Below are positions 15,914-23,537 of a stretch of 47,590 nucleotides of DNA, piece by piece (positions within the stretch are counted from its first letter, which is position 1; every line of letters starts with the position of its first letter). The position numbers were made by a program, and so were the translations under genes. The notes under the pieces are model-generated. The model searched no databases. It saw only the letters and a program-made list of their open reading frames with translations, and had not been told where the DNA came from. The DNA comes from a virus: positions 1 through 47,590 of IMG/VR virus record IMGVR_UViG_3300049733_000189. One strand, given 5' to 3'.

Positions 15914-16993
15914 ATGAGTGCGTTCTCCCGCGTCACCATGCCCAGCAACTTCTACGACATCACGTCGTCGATGCTGCTCACCGCGCCCGAACCCCAATAC
16001 CTCTACGCCCAGCTGTTCAAGGCTGCGCTCGGCACTGGGCTCGCTGTCCCGAGCGAACTCGGCTTGCCGGGTCGTGCGGTCGGCGGCAATGGCGCCCCGT
16101 ACTCCGCCGCGGAGCGCGATCGGCTGATTCTCTCGAGCGGCCTGCCGAGCTCGCTGTTCGCCACGACGGTGAACTTTCAGGCGATGCCGGGCAGCTCGAT
16201 CCGCATCAATCGCCCGGTCTTCACGAACTCGACCTATACGGCCGTCTCGCGCAAGATTGCAACGGGGACCACGATCAGCACCACGCCGATCACCCCGAGC
16301 GGCGCACAGACCAATCTCACGGTCGAGCGCTTCGGCGGTCCGTACGACAGCACGGTTCAGCCGTACGGCATCGAGGCGTTCGATGCGAGCATGGGCGTGC
16401 ACCGAGCGGCGAGCATCGTCGGCACGCACCTCAAGCGCGACTTCGACAAGTTCCTGGACGCCGTGTGGGTGACCCTGTTCGACCTAGCGGCAACGGCCGT
16501 CTACCCCGAGGGCATGAGCGCGGTGAACGACGCGACTACGGTCGGATCGTTCCCCTTCACGTTCGAGCAGCTCGGGCGCACCGAGCGGCTAATGGACGTG
16601 GCGAACCTGCCCACATTCCCCGACGGCTTCCGCGCGCTCGTGCTGACCCCGATCCAGGTCGAGCAGCTCGGTTTGGATGGCAACTACAACAGCCGCGCCA
16701 AGGAATTCCCGCAGTACAGCTCGCTGTTCCCGCAGTACGTGGCGAGCGTGAAGAAGTTCCATATCTTCAAGTCGAACACGCTGGCGACAACGGCCAACAG
16801 CTCGTCGGTCGCGATCCAGTACGGCCACGCTATTGCCCCCGGAGCTGCCATGGGCGGCATGGGTCGAGCTCCGCGCGTCGCGGCGAACACGAACGACAAT
16901 TACGGCGAAACGGTCCTGGCCTTGTGGCTCGCCGATCTCGCGTTTGCCCTCGCGAACAACGAGTTCGTCTATAGCGTGCGGTCGTCTGCGTAA
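15914..16993 (+). CDS. Major capsid protein
   Basis: A 359-residue protein, with size and position expected for an HK97-fold capsid subunit: it follows the scaffold gene, is preceded by AAAGGA, and is followed by a strong hairpin. The sequence has the alternating alpha/beta composition of such subunits (PFTFEQLGRTERLMDV for a spine helix, RALVLTPIQVEQLGLDGNY, and a C-terminal GETVLALWLADLAFAL). The N-terminal arm is short and the scaffold is a separate gene. No maturation protease gene is seen, so processing is probably absent or done otherwise. Confidence 0.83.
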   Translation: MSAFSRVTMPSNFYDITSSMLLTAPEPQYLYAQLFKAALGTGLAVPSELGLPGRAVGGNGAPYSAAERDRLILSSGLPSSLFATTVNFQAMPGSSIRINRPVFTNSTYTAVSRKIATGTTISTTPITPSGAQTNLTVERFGGPYDSTVQPYGIEAFDASMGVHRAASIVGTHLKRDFDKFLDAVWVTLFDLAATAVYPEGMSAVNDATTVGSFPFTFEQLGRTERLMDVANLPTFPDGFRALVLTPIQVEQLGLDGNYNSRAKEFPQYSSLFPQYVASVKKFHIFKSNTLATTANSSSVAIQYGHAIAPGAAMGGMGRAPRVAANTNDNYGETVLALWLADLAFALANNEFVYSVRSSA

Positions 16994-16998
16994 CCCCG

Positions 16999-17022
16999 GC
17001 GCCCAGCTGACTCTCTGGGCGC
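16999..17022 (+). terminator. Hairpin after capsid gene, possible partial terminator
   Basis: GCGCCCAG (16999-17006) pairs perfectly with CTGGGCGC (17015-17022) around an 8-base loop. A pyrimidine tract (TCTCTTCCTC) rather than a pure T run follows. It may partly terminate transcription or protect the 3' end of the abundant capsid message. Confidence 0.55.
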
Positions 17023-17059
17023 TCTCTTCCTCGCCTGACTCTGTGAAGGAAACAAGCCA

Positions 17060-17470
17060 ATGGCTGCTACCACTCTCCGCTTCAATACGAACATCGTCAC
17101 CGGCACGCTGAGCGGCGCGTCCAACTCGTCGGTTACGGGTGCCGCGGTTTTTCTCGGCACGACATTTCAGAAGGTCGAGCACCTCACTGCGTACCTGATC
17201 GTCACGGCCGCAACGTCGAACCTCGTTGTCACGCCATATTGGCAGGTCTCGAACGACAACTCGACGTACAAGACCATGCACGCTCAGGCCCATGTGCCGA
17301 TCAATCTTCCGATCGCAACCGGCGCCGAGAACGTGACCGAGGTACTCCCGACGCCGAAGGGCATCGAGGGGTACAAGTATGCGCGGTGCATGCTGCTCGT
17401 GAGCGGCGTTACCGGCGGCGCGACCGACCTCTATTCAATCGGCTACAGCTACCGTCAGCACTCGTCCTGA
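17060..17470 (+). CDS. Putative head decoration or capsid-associated protein
   Basis: A 136-residue, beta-rich, Thr/Ser/Val-rich protein just downstream of the capsid gene, with GAAGGAAACAAG as ribosome-binding region. Sequence stretches such as LVVTPYWQVSNDNSTYKTM and YSIGYSYRQHSS are typical of small jelly-roll-like virion proteins. Decoration proteins commonly sit in this position. No specific family is recognised; assignment is contextual. Confidence 0.55.
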   Translation: MAATTLRFNTNIVTGTLSGASNSSVTGAAVFLGTTFQKVEHLTAYLIVTAATSNLVVTPYWQVSNDNSTYKTMHAQAHVPINLPIATGAENVTEVLPTPKGIEGYKYARCMLLVSGVTGGATDLYSIGYSYRQHSS

Positions 17471-17491
17471 TCGAGGCCTGGACCATGAGCC

Positions 17492-18088
17492 ATGCTCCTC
17501 GATTCGGAGATCGCACGCTGCAAAGCTGAACTCGGCTACAATCTGCTGACAGAAGCGGCCGTCCCCTGGATAGGGGTCACGATCGTATTCGAGCAGCTGA
17601 TTCAGCCGTATCTCGGCGGCGGCGCGTCGACCACGTCAGCGACGGACGTCACCGCGGCGAGCACACCGACACCCGTCACGCTCACGCTGGCGAGCGGCAC
17701 GGGGTTCACGTCGGGCGACCGCGTGGTCATCGACGTGGACGACCGGCAAGAGGTCGTGACGGCTCGGCTCGTGTCGGGCGCCGCGCTCACCGCTGACCTT
17801 TCGCTGACACATAGCGGCACGTATCCCGTGACCGTCGAGGGCGGTGAGTCGATCGTCCGCGAGACGCTGCGGCGAATCCGTGACGTCAAAGGGCGGATGG
17901 CAGCGAGCTTCGGTCAGGGCGCGCTGAAGAAGGTCGATGAAGTAGAATTTCATGCTGCAAGCTCGAACCTGTTCGGAAACCTCGGGCCAGAGCTGTCTTA
18001 CTGGAGAGAAGAACTCGCCGCTGCGCTCGGGATTCAGAGTCTCTGGTCCCAGCGTCGTGCGGGCGCCCAACGCATGTCGGTCTATTAG
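17492..18088 (+). CDS. Putative head-tail connector (neck adaptor) protein
   Basis: A 198-residue protein. The helical N-terminus (LDSEIARCKAELGYNLLTEA) and helical C-terminus (IVRETLRRIRDVKGRMAASF) flank a beta-rich Thr/Val insert containing SGDRVVIDVDDRQEVVTARL. The helical parts resemble adaptor proteins of the gp6/gp15 type that extend the portal, and the gene lies in the usual neck position. The insert is unusual for such adaptors. The last 32 bases overlap the assigned start of the next (HNH) gene. Confidence 0.55.
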   Translation: MLLDSEIARCKAELGYNLLTEAAVPWIGVTIVFEQLIQPYLGGGASTTSATDVTAASTPTPVTLTLASGTGFTSGDRVVIDVDDRQEVVTARLVSGAALTADLSLTHSGTYPVTVEGGESIVRETLRRIRDVKGRMAASFGQGALKKVDEVEFHAASSNLFGNLGPELSYWREELAAALGIQSLWSQRRAGAQRMSVY

Positions 18089-18635
18089 ACGCTGTCGCCG
18101 CTGTCGCGAGGTTAGGGATCCATCGGAATTTCATCGTGACCCGCGCTATGCAGATGGGTTGAGCACGTACTGCAAGCCCTGTGCGATAGCGGGGTCGCGC
18201 GCAAACTATTACGCCAATCGCGAAAAGAAGATTGCGCAGTCCAGGGCATGGGCGCTTGCGCACCCCGAGTATCAACGTCGCAAATCCAGAGAGTCTGCGC
18301 GTAGACATAGAGCGAAGCACACGGCCGCAACAAAGCGCTGGAGGAGCGAGAATCCTGAACGCTCCCGTGAGCACGTAAGAAGCCGTAGAGCAAAAACAGT
18401 AGCGTTAGCCGCATCGCTTATTGCAGCTCGATTCGAGGTCTTCGGTAATCACTGCGCCTACTGCGGTCACCCCGGCCCACTCGAGGCCGATCACGTCATC
18501 CCGCTAAATCGCGGCGGGCTTCATGTTGCCGCCAACATTCGACCCGCCTGCAGAACCTGTAACGCATCGAAAGCAGCCCGAACACTCGCCGAGTGGCTAG
18601 CTGACCCAACGAGACTCACCGGAGCTGCGGCCTGA
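18057..18635 (+). CDS. HNH homing-type endonuclease inserted among neck genes
   Basis: About 192 residues. The N-terminal zinc motif has CRRCREV and, after DPSEFHRD, the pair CKPC. A long Arg/Lys-rich linker (KRWRSENPERSREHVRSRRA) follows, then the HNH domain: CAYC, LEADHVIPLNRGG, CRTCNASK. This is the layout of free-standing phage homing endonucleases. GTG 18057 is a tentative start lying inside the connector gene; the open frame extends further up to 17952, and ATT or other starts near 18080 are possible. Its stop overlaps the next ATG by one base. Confidence 0.78.
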   Translation: MRAPNACRSIRRCRRCREVRDPSEFHRDPRYADGLSTYCKPCAIAGSRANYYANREKKIAQSRAWALAHPEYQRRKSRESARRHRAKHTAATKRWRSENPERSREHVRSRRAKTVALAASLIAARFEVFGNHCAYCGHPGPLEADHVIPLNRGGLHVAANIRPACRTCNASKAARTLAEWLADPTRLTGAAA

Positions 18636-19072
18636 TGCCCACCCTCGCCTCCTCCCTCCGCGCGATGCTGCCGGGGATACGGGCAATCCCCGGAACTCTG
18701 GGGTTGAGGCCACATTCGGTGGCGGTGGTCGTCGCGACATGGAGCGGCGGCTACCCTGGCCAGGGCACGAAGACCGAGGAGTCGACGGAGCTAACCGAAA
18801 ACAGTCAGCCGCCAAAAGTCCGCTGGCTGAACGGTGAAGAGCTCGCGGTTGGGCAGCTGGCAAGCGGCACGATCGAAGTCGGACCCATAACTTCGACGGA
18901 CGCGAATCACGCGCTACTCAGCCCGACGCTGACCGACAACCAAACGATTCACCTTCGGATCACCGGCCCGGCGACGGCCGACTCCGGCGATCTCTACGTC
19001 ATCACCGACAAGCGCATGGATCGGGCGCTGCACTTCATGGTGCAAGCGAAGCCCGTCGAGCAAGGAACGTGA
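18635..19072 (+). CDS. Hypothetical neck or tail-completion protein
   Basis: A 145-residue protein. It has an N-terminal basic amphipathic segment, then mainly beta-type sequence (ELAVGQLASGTIEVGPITS and LYVITDKRMDRALHFMVQ). Its position between connector-like and gp10-like genes suggests a neck, stopper or tail-terminator role, but no family motif is clear. GTGA overlap with the next gene indicates coupled translation. Confidence 0.5.
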   Translation: MPTLASSLRAMLPGIRAIPGTLGLRPHSVAVVVATWSGGYPGQGTKTEESTELTENSQPPKVRWLNGEELAVGQLASGTIEVGPITSTDANHALLSPTLTDNQTIHLRITGPATADSGDLYVITDKRMDRALHFMVQAKPVEQGT

Positions 19073-19833
19073 CCGCCGCAGACTCGCTGTTTCGGAGCTT
19101 CGGAAACCTTTCGCTTCCGCTCTCCGCGACCGGCGACACTGATTTTTCGGCGCTCGACCCAGGGCGAACGATCGTCCTCGAGCTGTTTCGCGACGCGCTG
19201 AATTCCGAGCTCGAGCCGATCTGGGCGGCTGCCGTCGCCGGCACACCGCTCGAGGGCTCCGATCCGGTCGAGTCGGTGCTGCCGGCGCTCCCCGACCTGA
19301 CGACGATCCAGCAGGTCAAGAAAACGTTTCCCATGCTCGCGGGCGGCCCGGTTGGCGCCCCGGTCGAGCAGGTTGAGCTGACCCTCTGGCAAGAGCAGGT
19401 CACTCGGATCTGGGAATTCGACTACGTTCTAGGGCCGCTCGAGATCGGCAACCAGCTGAAGCTCGACGCGGTGTTGACGGCGGTCGATCGCATTCTGCGC
19501 ACGGTCATCGCCGAGGGCGGTCACCGCGCATACGAATCTCAGACCTACGGCAACTCGACCTTTCTGAAAAAGGTCCTGGTCGGCCAGGGCGAGGGGCTCA
19601 CGGGCTTCTCCCGCGTCGAGATTGTCTCGTCGGTCTATGGCGCGGCAGCCTTCTCCGAGGGCGGCCCGAAATATCACGCCTACACGCTGACCTGCCGAAT
19701 CAGTGAGCTCGACGGCTTCACCGACGGCGAGGCAGCGCCCTACGACGGCACGACCTTCACGGGCAATACCGGCGACACCAGCGGCACGATCCCGGTCGTC
19801 ATTGGCAACACGAGCATTCCGCTTCCAGACTGA
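19069..19833 (+). CDS. Hypothetical structural protein of the neck region
   Basis: A 254-residue protein beginning at GTG 19069 in a GTGA overlap. It combines helical parts (LELFRDALNSELEPIWAA) and beta-rich parts, with an N-terminal domain followed by a domain containing KLDAVLTAVDRILRTVIAEGG. A tail-terminator or stopper-like role would fit the position just before the gp10-like gene. The C-terminal 40 residues are Gly/Thr-rich and acidic. Confidence 0.45.
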   Translation: MTAADSLFRSFGNLSLPLSATGDTDFSALDPGRTIVLELFRDALNSELEPIWAAAVAGTPLEGSDPVESVLPALPDLTTIQQVKKTFPMLAGGPVGAPVEQVELTLWQEQVTRIWEFDYVLGPLEIGNQLKLDAVLTAVDRILRTVIAEGGHRAYESQTYGNSTFLKKVLVGQGEGLTGFSRVEIVSSVYGAAAFSEGGPKYHAYTLTCRISELDGFTDGEAAPYDGTTFTGNTGDTSGTIPVVIGNTSIPLPD

Positions 19834-20288
19834 TGTTCGCCTGGCAAATCACGAATCTTGACGAGGTTCGGAAGGGTCACGCGGAAGTCATTCAGCAGAC
19901 GGAACGGCTGGTCGTCTCCGAGCTCGACAGAGCCGGGCGATTCGCCGAGAGCCACGTCCGGCGGTTCTCGACGTTCAAGCGGCGGACTGGCGCGACTCAG
20001 GCGGCGACCAAACACCGCGTTCTGCGCAGCGGCGGCAAGCTCATCATCTTCAACACGAAGAAGCATGCCGCGGCGCTCGACAGGGGCGCACACCCGCACC
20101 TGATTGTGGCGCGTCGGCGCAAGGCGCTTGCTTTCCGCGGTGCAGACGGCCGCATGATTTTCCGCCGAGTGGTTCGCCACCCCGGCAATCGCCCGTACAA
20201 ATTCCTCTACAACGCGACGAACGCCGCATACCGCGTGCTCGGTTCGAATCTTGAGCGCGGCATGGCGGCGATTGCTCGGCGGTTCTGA
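19833..20288 (+). CDS. HK97 gp10-like neck/tail-completion protein
   Basis: A 151-residue basic protein. The N-terminal helix (LDEVRKGHAEVIQQTERL) followed by FSTFKRRTGA, a beta-region, and the C-terminal motif RHPGNRPYKFLYNAT correspond to the HK97 gp10 family, which join the tail tube to the head. The motif HPGxxPxxFL is particularly characteristic. The ATG shares one base with the previous stop. A long hairpin lies just behind the gene. Confidence 0.72.
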   Translation: MFAWQITNLDEVRKGHAEVIQQTERLVVSELDRAGRFAESHVRRFSTFKRRTGATQAATKHRVLRSGGKLIIFNTKKHAAALDRGAHPHLIVARRRKALAFRGADGRMIFRRVVRHPGNRPYKFLYNATNAAYRVLGSNLERGMAAIARRF

Positions 20289-20295
20289 CCAACCA

Positions 20296-20336
20296 GCTCG
20301 GCGGCGCGGTCCCTCCCTGCCGCATGTTCGCCGAGC
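20296..20336 (+). other. Long imperfect hairpin between neck and tail genes
   Basis: GCTCGGCG (20296-20303) pairs perfectly with CGCCGAGC (20329-20336), and within it GCGG pairs with CCGC. No T tract follows, so it is probably not a simple intrinsic terminator. It lies in one of the few real intergenic gaps (20289-20364) and may protect or separate messages. Confidence 0.5.
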
Positions 20337-20364
20337 GCCTTCTCGTTCACCCATGAGGGTTTGA

Positions 20365-20718
20365 ATGCTTCTGAAGTTCCACGCGAAGCCAGGGCAGTCT
20401 TGTGCCTGGCCGAATAGCTATTTCCCGGGACAGGCGCGCCGCTTCGTTGGGCGAAAGTTCATCCCAGGAGACTCGCCGCAAGCTCCGTCGCGATACGAGG
20501 CCACCGCGGAGCCCGCCGAACTATCGAGCGACGCGCCGCAGGCGGCCCACCTGATTCGCAAGTGCCAGAAGGGCGAGATCTGGCCCGCCGACAAGGCGAC
20601 GGCCGAGGCGTGCGGCGTCGAGTTCGTGGAGCTCGCGCGGGGCGAAGACGGCGAATGGTTTGCGGCTTCGAAGAAGCCAGCGGCTCCGGCGGCGCCAAAG
20701 CCCGCCAAAAAGGACTGA
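20365..20718 (+). CDS. Hypothetical protein before tail sheath
   Basis: A 117-residue protein with GAGGG as ribosome-binding site. It has a short beta-like N-terminus (LLKFHAKPGQSCAWPNSYF), an acidic middle, and a Lys/Pro/Ala-rich tail (KKPAAPAAPKPAKKD). Small genes in this place in Mu-like phages sit just before the sheath and have unknown roles in tail assembly. Nothing specific is recognised. Confidence 0.55.
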   Translation: MLLKFHAKPGQSCAWPNSYFPGQARRFVGRKFIPGDSPQAPSRYEATAEPAELSSDAPQAAHLIRKCQKGEIWPADKATAEACGVEFVELARGEDGEWFAASKKPAAPAAPKPAKKD

Positions 20719-20723
20719 CCTAG

Positions 20724-22289
20724 ATGGCCAATCAGCCGATCCTCGGCTACCCGAGTAGCTGGCGCGGACCCTTCTCCGCTGTTGAGATTGCCTTCGGGCA
20801 GGGCCCGTCCACCGCCTCCGGCGGCGCACGCAAGGTGATCTACTCCGGACCGAAGACATCGGCCGGCTCGAGCACCAACAACACGGTCTACCCGATCACG
20901 CGCGAGCAGGACGCGATCGAACTCTTCGGGGTCGGTTCGTTTCTGCACCGTATGATCCGGACTCATCTTCTCGTCGACAAGGACGCGAAGATCTACGGCC
21001 AGAGCTACGCGGCGTCCTCGGGCGCGGGCGTTGCAACCGCGACGGGCACGATCACCGTGACCATGGGTTCGGGTTCGAACCCGACGGCAACCGGGCGCGT
21101 CTTCGTGACCATCTGCGGGATCGAACTCGCGATCGGCTACGACATCAGCGACACGGTCACAACGATCGGCGACGACATCGCCGCGCAGATCAACGCCCAG
21201 CAGCACCTGCCGTGCACCGCGGCCAATGCGGGCGGCGTGGTGACGATCACGGCCAAGCATGCGGGAGCATCGTCCGGTGACGGCACCGTCGGCGTGATTC
21301 GCTTCCGGGCCAGCACCGAGAGCGGAAAGAACGTTGTGATCGCGACCTCGGGAGCGGCCCTCGGTCTTGGCACCGGGACGGCCGGCGCGGACGGCGCGAC
21401 CACCGAGACCACGAACCTCACTGCGGCTCTCGCGGTGCTAGCGACCTCGCATTTCCACTACATGGGATTTTCTGTGTGGTCGTCGGCGGCGGTCGCCCCG
21501 ATCAAGACCCACGTCTCGAGCAAGAGCGAGCCAAACCCGGGATTCCGCTGCGTCGCCTTCACTGGCTACACGTACACGCAAGCCGGCCTGACGACGATCG
21601 CCAACGGCTGCAACTACGAGCGCCGGCACTTCGTCTGGCAGGAAAACAGCGAGCACGATCCGGCTGAGCTTGTGGGCCAGACCGTCGGCCTCCACCGCAA
21701 GATCGAAAGCACCCGCGAGAACTTCGTCCCGGACAACTACCGCGGCCCCGATTGGCTCATCAAGCCGCAATACGCAGAGTCGGACTGGCCGACCGAGACC
21801 GAGATCAACGACGCGATTGTCGACGGTATCACGGTCATCGGCTCCGACCCGAACGGTTCCCGCCTCGTGATGAGCGTGAACAGCCGGAGCAAGAACGCTG
21901 GCGGCACGATCGACGACTTCCGCGCCTGCGAGCGTCACCGCGTTTCTTTCATGGATTACTTCGCGGACACCTGGCTCGCCCGCGATCAGGCGACCTATCA
22001 GGGCTTCAAGCTGACCGACGATCGGCGGCTTGCGGACGGCACGGTCGACACGAATCAGCGCGTCCCGCCGCGCACGGTCACGCCGAGCCGATACAAGCCG
22101 TTCGTCGCGAGCATCATCGACGAGTTCATCGACGCCGGTATGTTCCAGGATCGGGACGGCTGGCTGACGTCGCTCCGCGTGAACATCGACCCGCTCAATA
22201 ACTCACGCCTCGAGTCGGGCGCCGCTGGGCGCACGGTCGACATCCGTCATCAGGCAACTCTGCGCCTGGCTGAAACCAGCCCGGGCTGA
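20724..22289 (+). CDS. Contractile tail sheath protein (Mu gpL-like)
   Basis: A 521-residue protein that forms the contractile sheath around the tail tube. It has the N-terminal handshake strand region, a variable middle domain rich in Thr/Gly (residues about 95-225), and a conserved C-terminal domain with FKLTDDRRLADG, PFVASIIDEFIDAGMF and the final strand VDIRHQATLRLAET. The arrangement sheath-tube-chaperone-tape measure fits Mu L-M-41-42. AAAAAGGAC upstream is the ribosome-binding site. It identifies the phage as a myovirus. Confidence 0.9.
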   Translation: MANQPILGYPSSWRGPFSAVEIAFGQGPSTASGGARKVIYSGPKTSAGSSTNNTVYPITREQDAIELFGVGSFLHRMIRTHLLVDKDAKIYGQSYAASSGAGVATATGTITVTMGSGSNPTATGRVFVTICGIELAIGYDISDTVTTIGDDIAAQINAQQHLPCTAANAGGVVTITAKHAGASSGDGTVGVIRFRASTESGKNVVIATSGAALGLGTGTAGADGATTETTNLTAALAVLATSHFHYMGFSVWSSAAVAPIKTHVSSKSEPNPGFRCVAFTGYTYTQAGLTTIANGCNYERRHFVWQENSEHDPAELVGQTVGLHRKIESTRENFVPDNYRGPDWLIKPQYAESDWPTETEINDAIVDGITVIGSDPNGSRLVMSVNSRSKNAGGTIDDFRACERHRVSFMDYFADTWLARDQATYQGFKLTDDRRLADGTVDTNQRVPPRTVTPSRYKPFVASIIDEFIDAGMFQDRDGWLTSLRVNIDPLNNSRLESGAAGRTVDIRHQATLRLAETSPG

Positions 22290-22298
22290 AGGTAAAAG

Positions 22299-22667
22299 AT
22301 GCCTCTTCAAGACCATCTGCGGCTCGCGCTGCTGATCAACGGTGTATTTCAGGTCAAGCCGAGCTCGATCGAGATCGAGTGGGACTCCGGCGCCCAGCGC
22401 GTCGAAACCCTCGAAGGCTTGGCCGGGAAGACGCCGGGCAGCGGCAAGTTCACGATCAACTGCACGGGCGCCGTCGCTACGGGCGGCCCCGAATACGACT
22501 ACTTCACCGCTTGCCAAGACGGGCGGTACGTCGACATGCAAGTCCCCTTCGGCACCAAGAGCTACATCGGAAACGGCTGGTTTCAGACGGCGGGACTCTC
22601 GCAGTCGACCGGCGCAAACACCGAATTCAAGTTCAGCTGGGAAGGCGAATTCAGCAAGCCAAAGTGA
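22299..22667 (+). CDS. Tail tube protein (Mu gpM-like)
   Basis: A 122-residue protein directly downstream of the sheath. Size and sequence (EIEWDSGAQRVETLEGLAGK, then SGKFTINCTGAVATGG) match the small beta-barrel tube subunits of Mu-like tails, which stack in hexamers inside the sheath. AAGGT lies upstream of the ATG. A strong terminator-like hairpin follows at 22733, presumably limiting read-through from the highly expressed sheath/tube message. Confidence 0.82.
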   Translation: MPLQDHLRLALLINGVFQVKPSSIEIEWDSGAQRVETLEGLAGKTPGSGKFTINCTGAVATGGPEYDYFTACQDGRYVDMQVPFGTKSYIGNGWFQTAGLSQSTGANTEFKFSWEGEFSKPK

Positions 22668-22732
22668 CGCTGAAGATCGCGGCGTAGCTCTTGGAGGCAG
22701 AGCGTCGCCAGCCAGTATGTGAGTCAGCGTAA

Positions 22733-22766
22733 GCGCCCCCGGTCCACCAAGGCCGGTGGCGCTTTT
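22733..22766 (+). terminator. Intrinsic terminator candidate after tail tube gene
   Basis: A GC-rich stem of about 12 pairs with one mismatch joins GCGCC (22733-22737) and its following CCCGGTC to GGCCGGTGGCGC (22751-22762) around a 6-base loop, followed by TTTTCGCATTT. This is the best rho-independent terminator form in the window. It lies in the gap 22668-22782, which otherwise holds no gene. Confidence 0.75.
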
Positions 22767-22782
22767 CGCATTTGGGAGGCAC

Positions 22783-23535
22783 ATGAAGGAGATCAAAGCG
22801 GACGAGCTGATCCAGACGCTTCTGGACGGCGCACCCACGAAAGAGTTCGACTTCGTCAAGGTCCAGGCTGACGGACAGCGGGTCACGACGAAGATTAGAA
22901 TGCGCTACCTGAGAGCCGAGGAGACAATCCAGGCTATCAAGGCGGCGCAGCAGTACGCCAAGGACACTGGCGAACTCGATGGGTACGGCGACATTTACCG
23001 CGAGGCGCAGGCATACGAGATTTTGAGGCCGGCTCTCTGCCACCCAGACAAGCGCGAACGCGGCGATAGCACGAGCTACTATCCGCCGCTGTTTACCGAC
23101 ACGCGCCAGCTTCGCGCATCGTTCAACGAGGGCGACATTGCGACACTGCTCAACTGCTATCAGATCACAAAAGGCCTATTCAGCACCGTAGAGGGACTCG
23201 AGGAATCAGATTCCGAGACCTGGATTGCGAGGTTGAGCGATCCGCTCCGCGGCCCTTTTTATCTGTCGCAATTGGACTCGCTTCACTGGCCCGCGTGCAT
23301 CTTCATGTTGGCAAAAGCAGCTCGCGACTTGTACCAATCGGCTGGCCTCCCGTTACCGAGCTTGGACGGTTCTTCGGAGTCAGACCACAAGAGCTCTACC
23401 GGGCTCACTGGCTCCTCTGGCGAGCGGCCATCCGCGTCCAGTACGGAACCTGACGTGAAGCTCGGGCCCGACAAGATTCTGAGCGCTGACGAAGCGCGCG
23501 AGATTATCGCCGAGCGGAAGAAGCCGGCTGAGTAG
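22783..23535 (+). CDS. Tail assembly chaperone (Mu gp41-like position)
   Basis: A 250-residue protein between tube and tape measure genes, where tail chaperones lie. The N-terminal half is alpha/beta, with KIRMRYLRAEETIQAIKAAQ; the C-terminal part after about residue 190 is Ser/Thr-rich and then helical and charged (SADEAREIIAERKK). I see no clear frameshift site giving the usual short and long forms. TTTGGGAGG upstream is a strong ribosome-binding site; an in-frame ATG at 22756 lies inside the terminator stem and is less likely. Confidence 0.6.
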   Translation: MKEIKADELIQTLLDGAPTKEFDFVKVQADGQRVTTKIRMRYLRAEETIQAIKAAQQYAKDTGELDGYGDIYREAQAYEILRPALCHPDKRERGDSTSYYPPLFTDTRQLRASFNEGDIATLLNCYQITKGLFSTVEGLEESDSETWIARLSDPLRGPFYLSQLDSLHWPACIFMLAKAARDLYQSAGLPLPSLDGSSESDHKSSTGLTGSSGERPSASSTEPDVKLGPDKILSADEAREIIAERKKPAE

Positions 23536-23537
23536 CA

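Noticed and set aside
20418-21260. Minus-strand 280-codon open frame across the sheath gene start
   Set aside because: It covers two sense genes and the gap between them, and the product shows no recognisable domain; antisense artefact.
22756-22782. ATG 22756 as start of the tail chaperone
   Set aside because: Its first codons lie inside the terminator-like stem and it lacks a ribosome-binding site; ATG 22783 follows GGGAGG.
22783-23535. A programmed frameshift in the tail chaperone gene as in many long-tailed phages
   Set aside because: No slippery heptamer leading to an overlapping frame could be seen; the gene ends two bases before the tape measure start.
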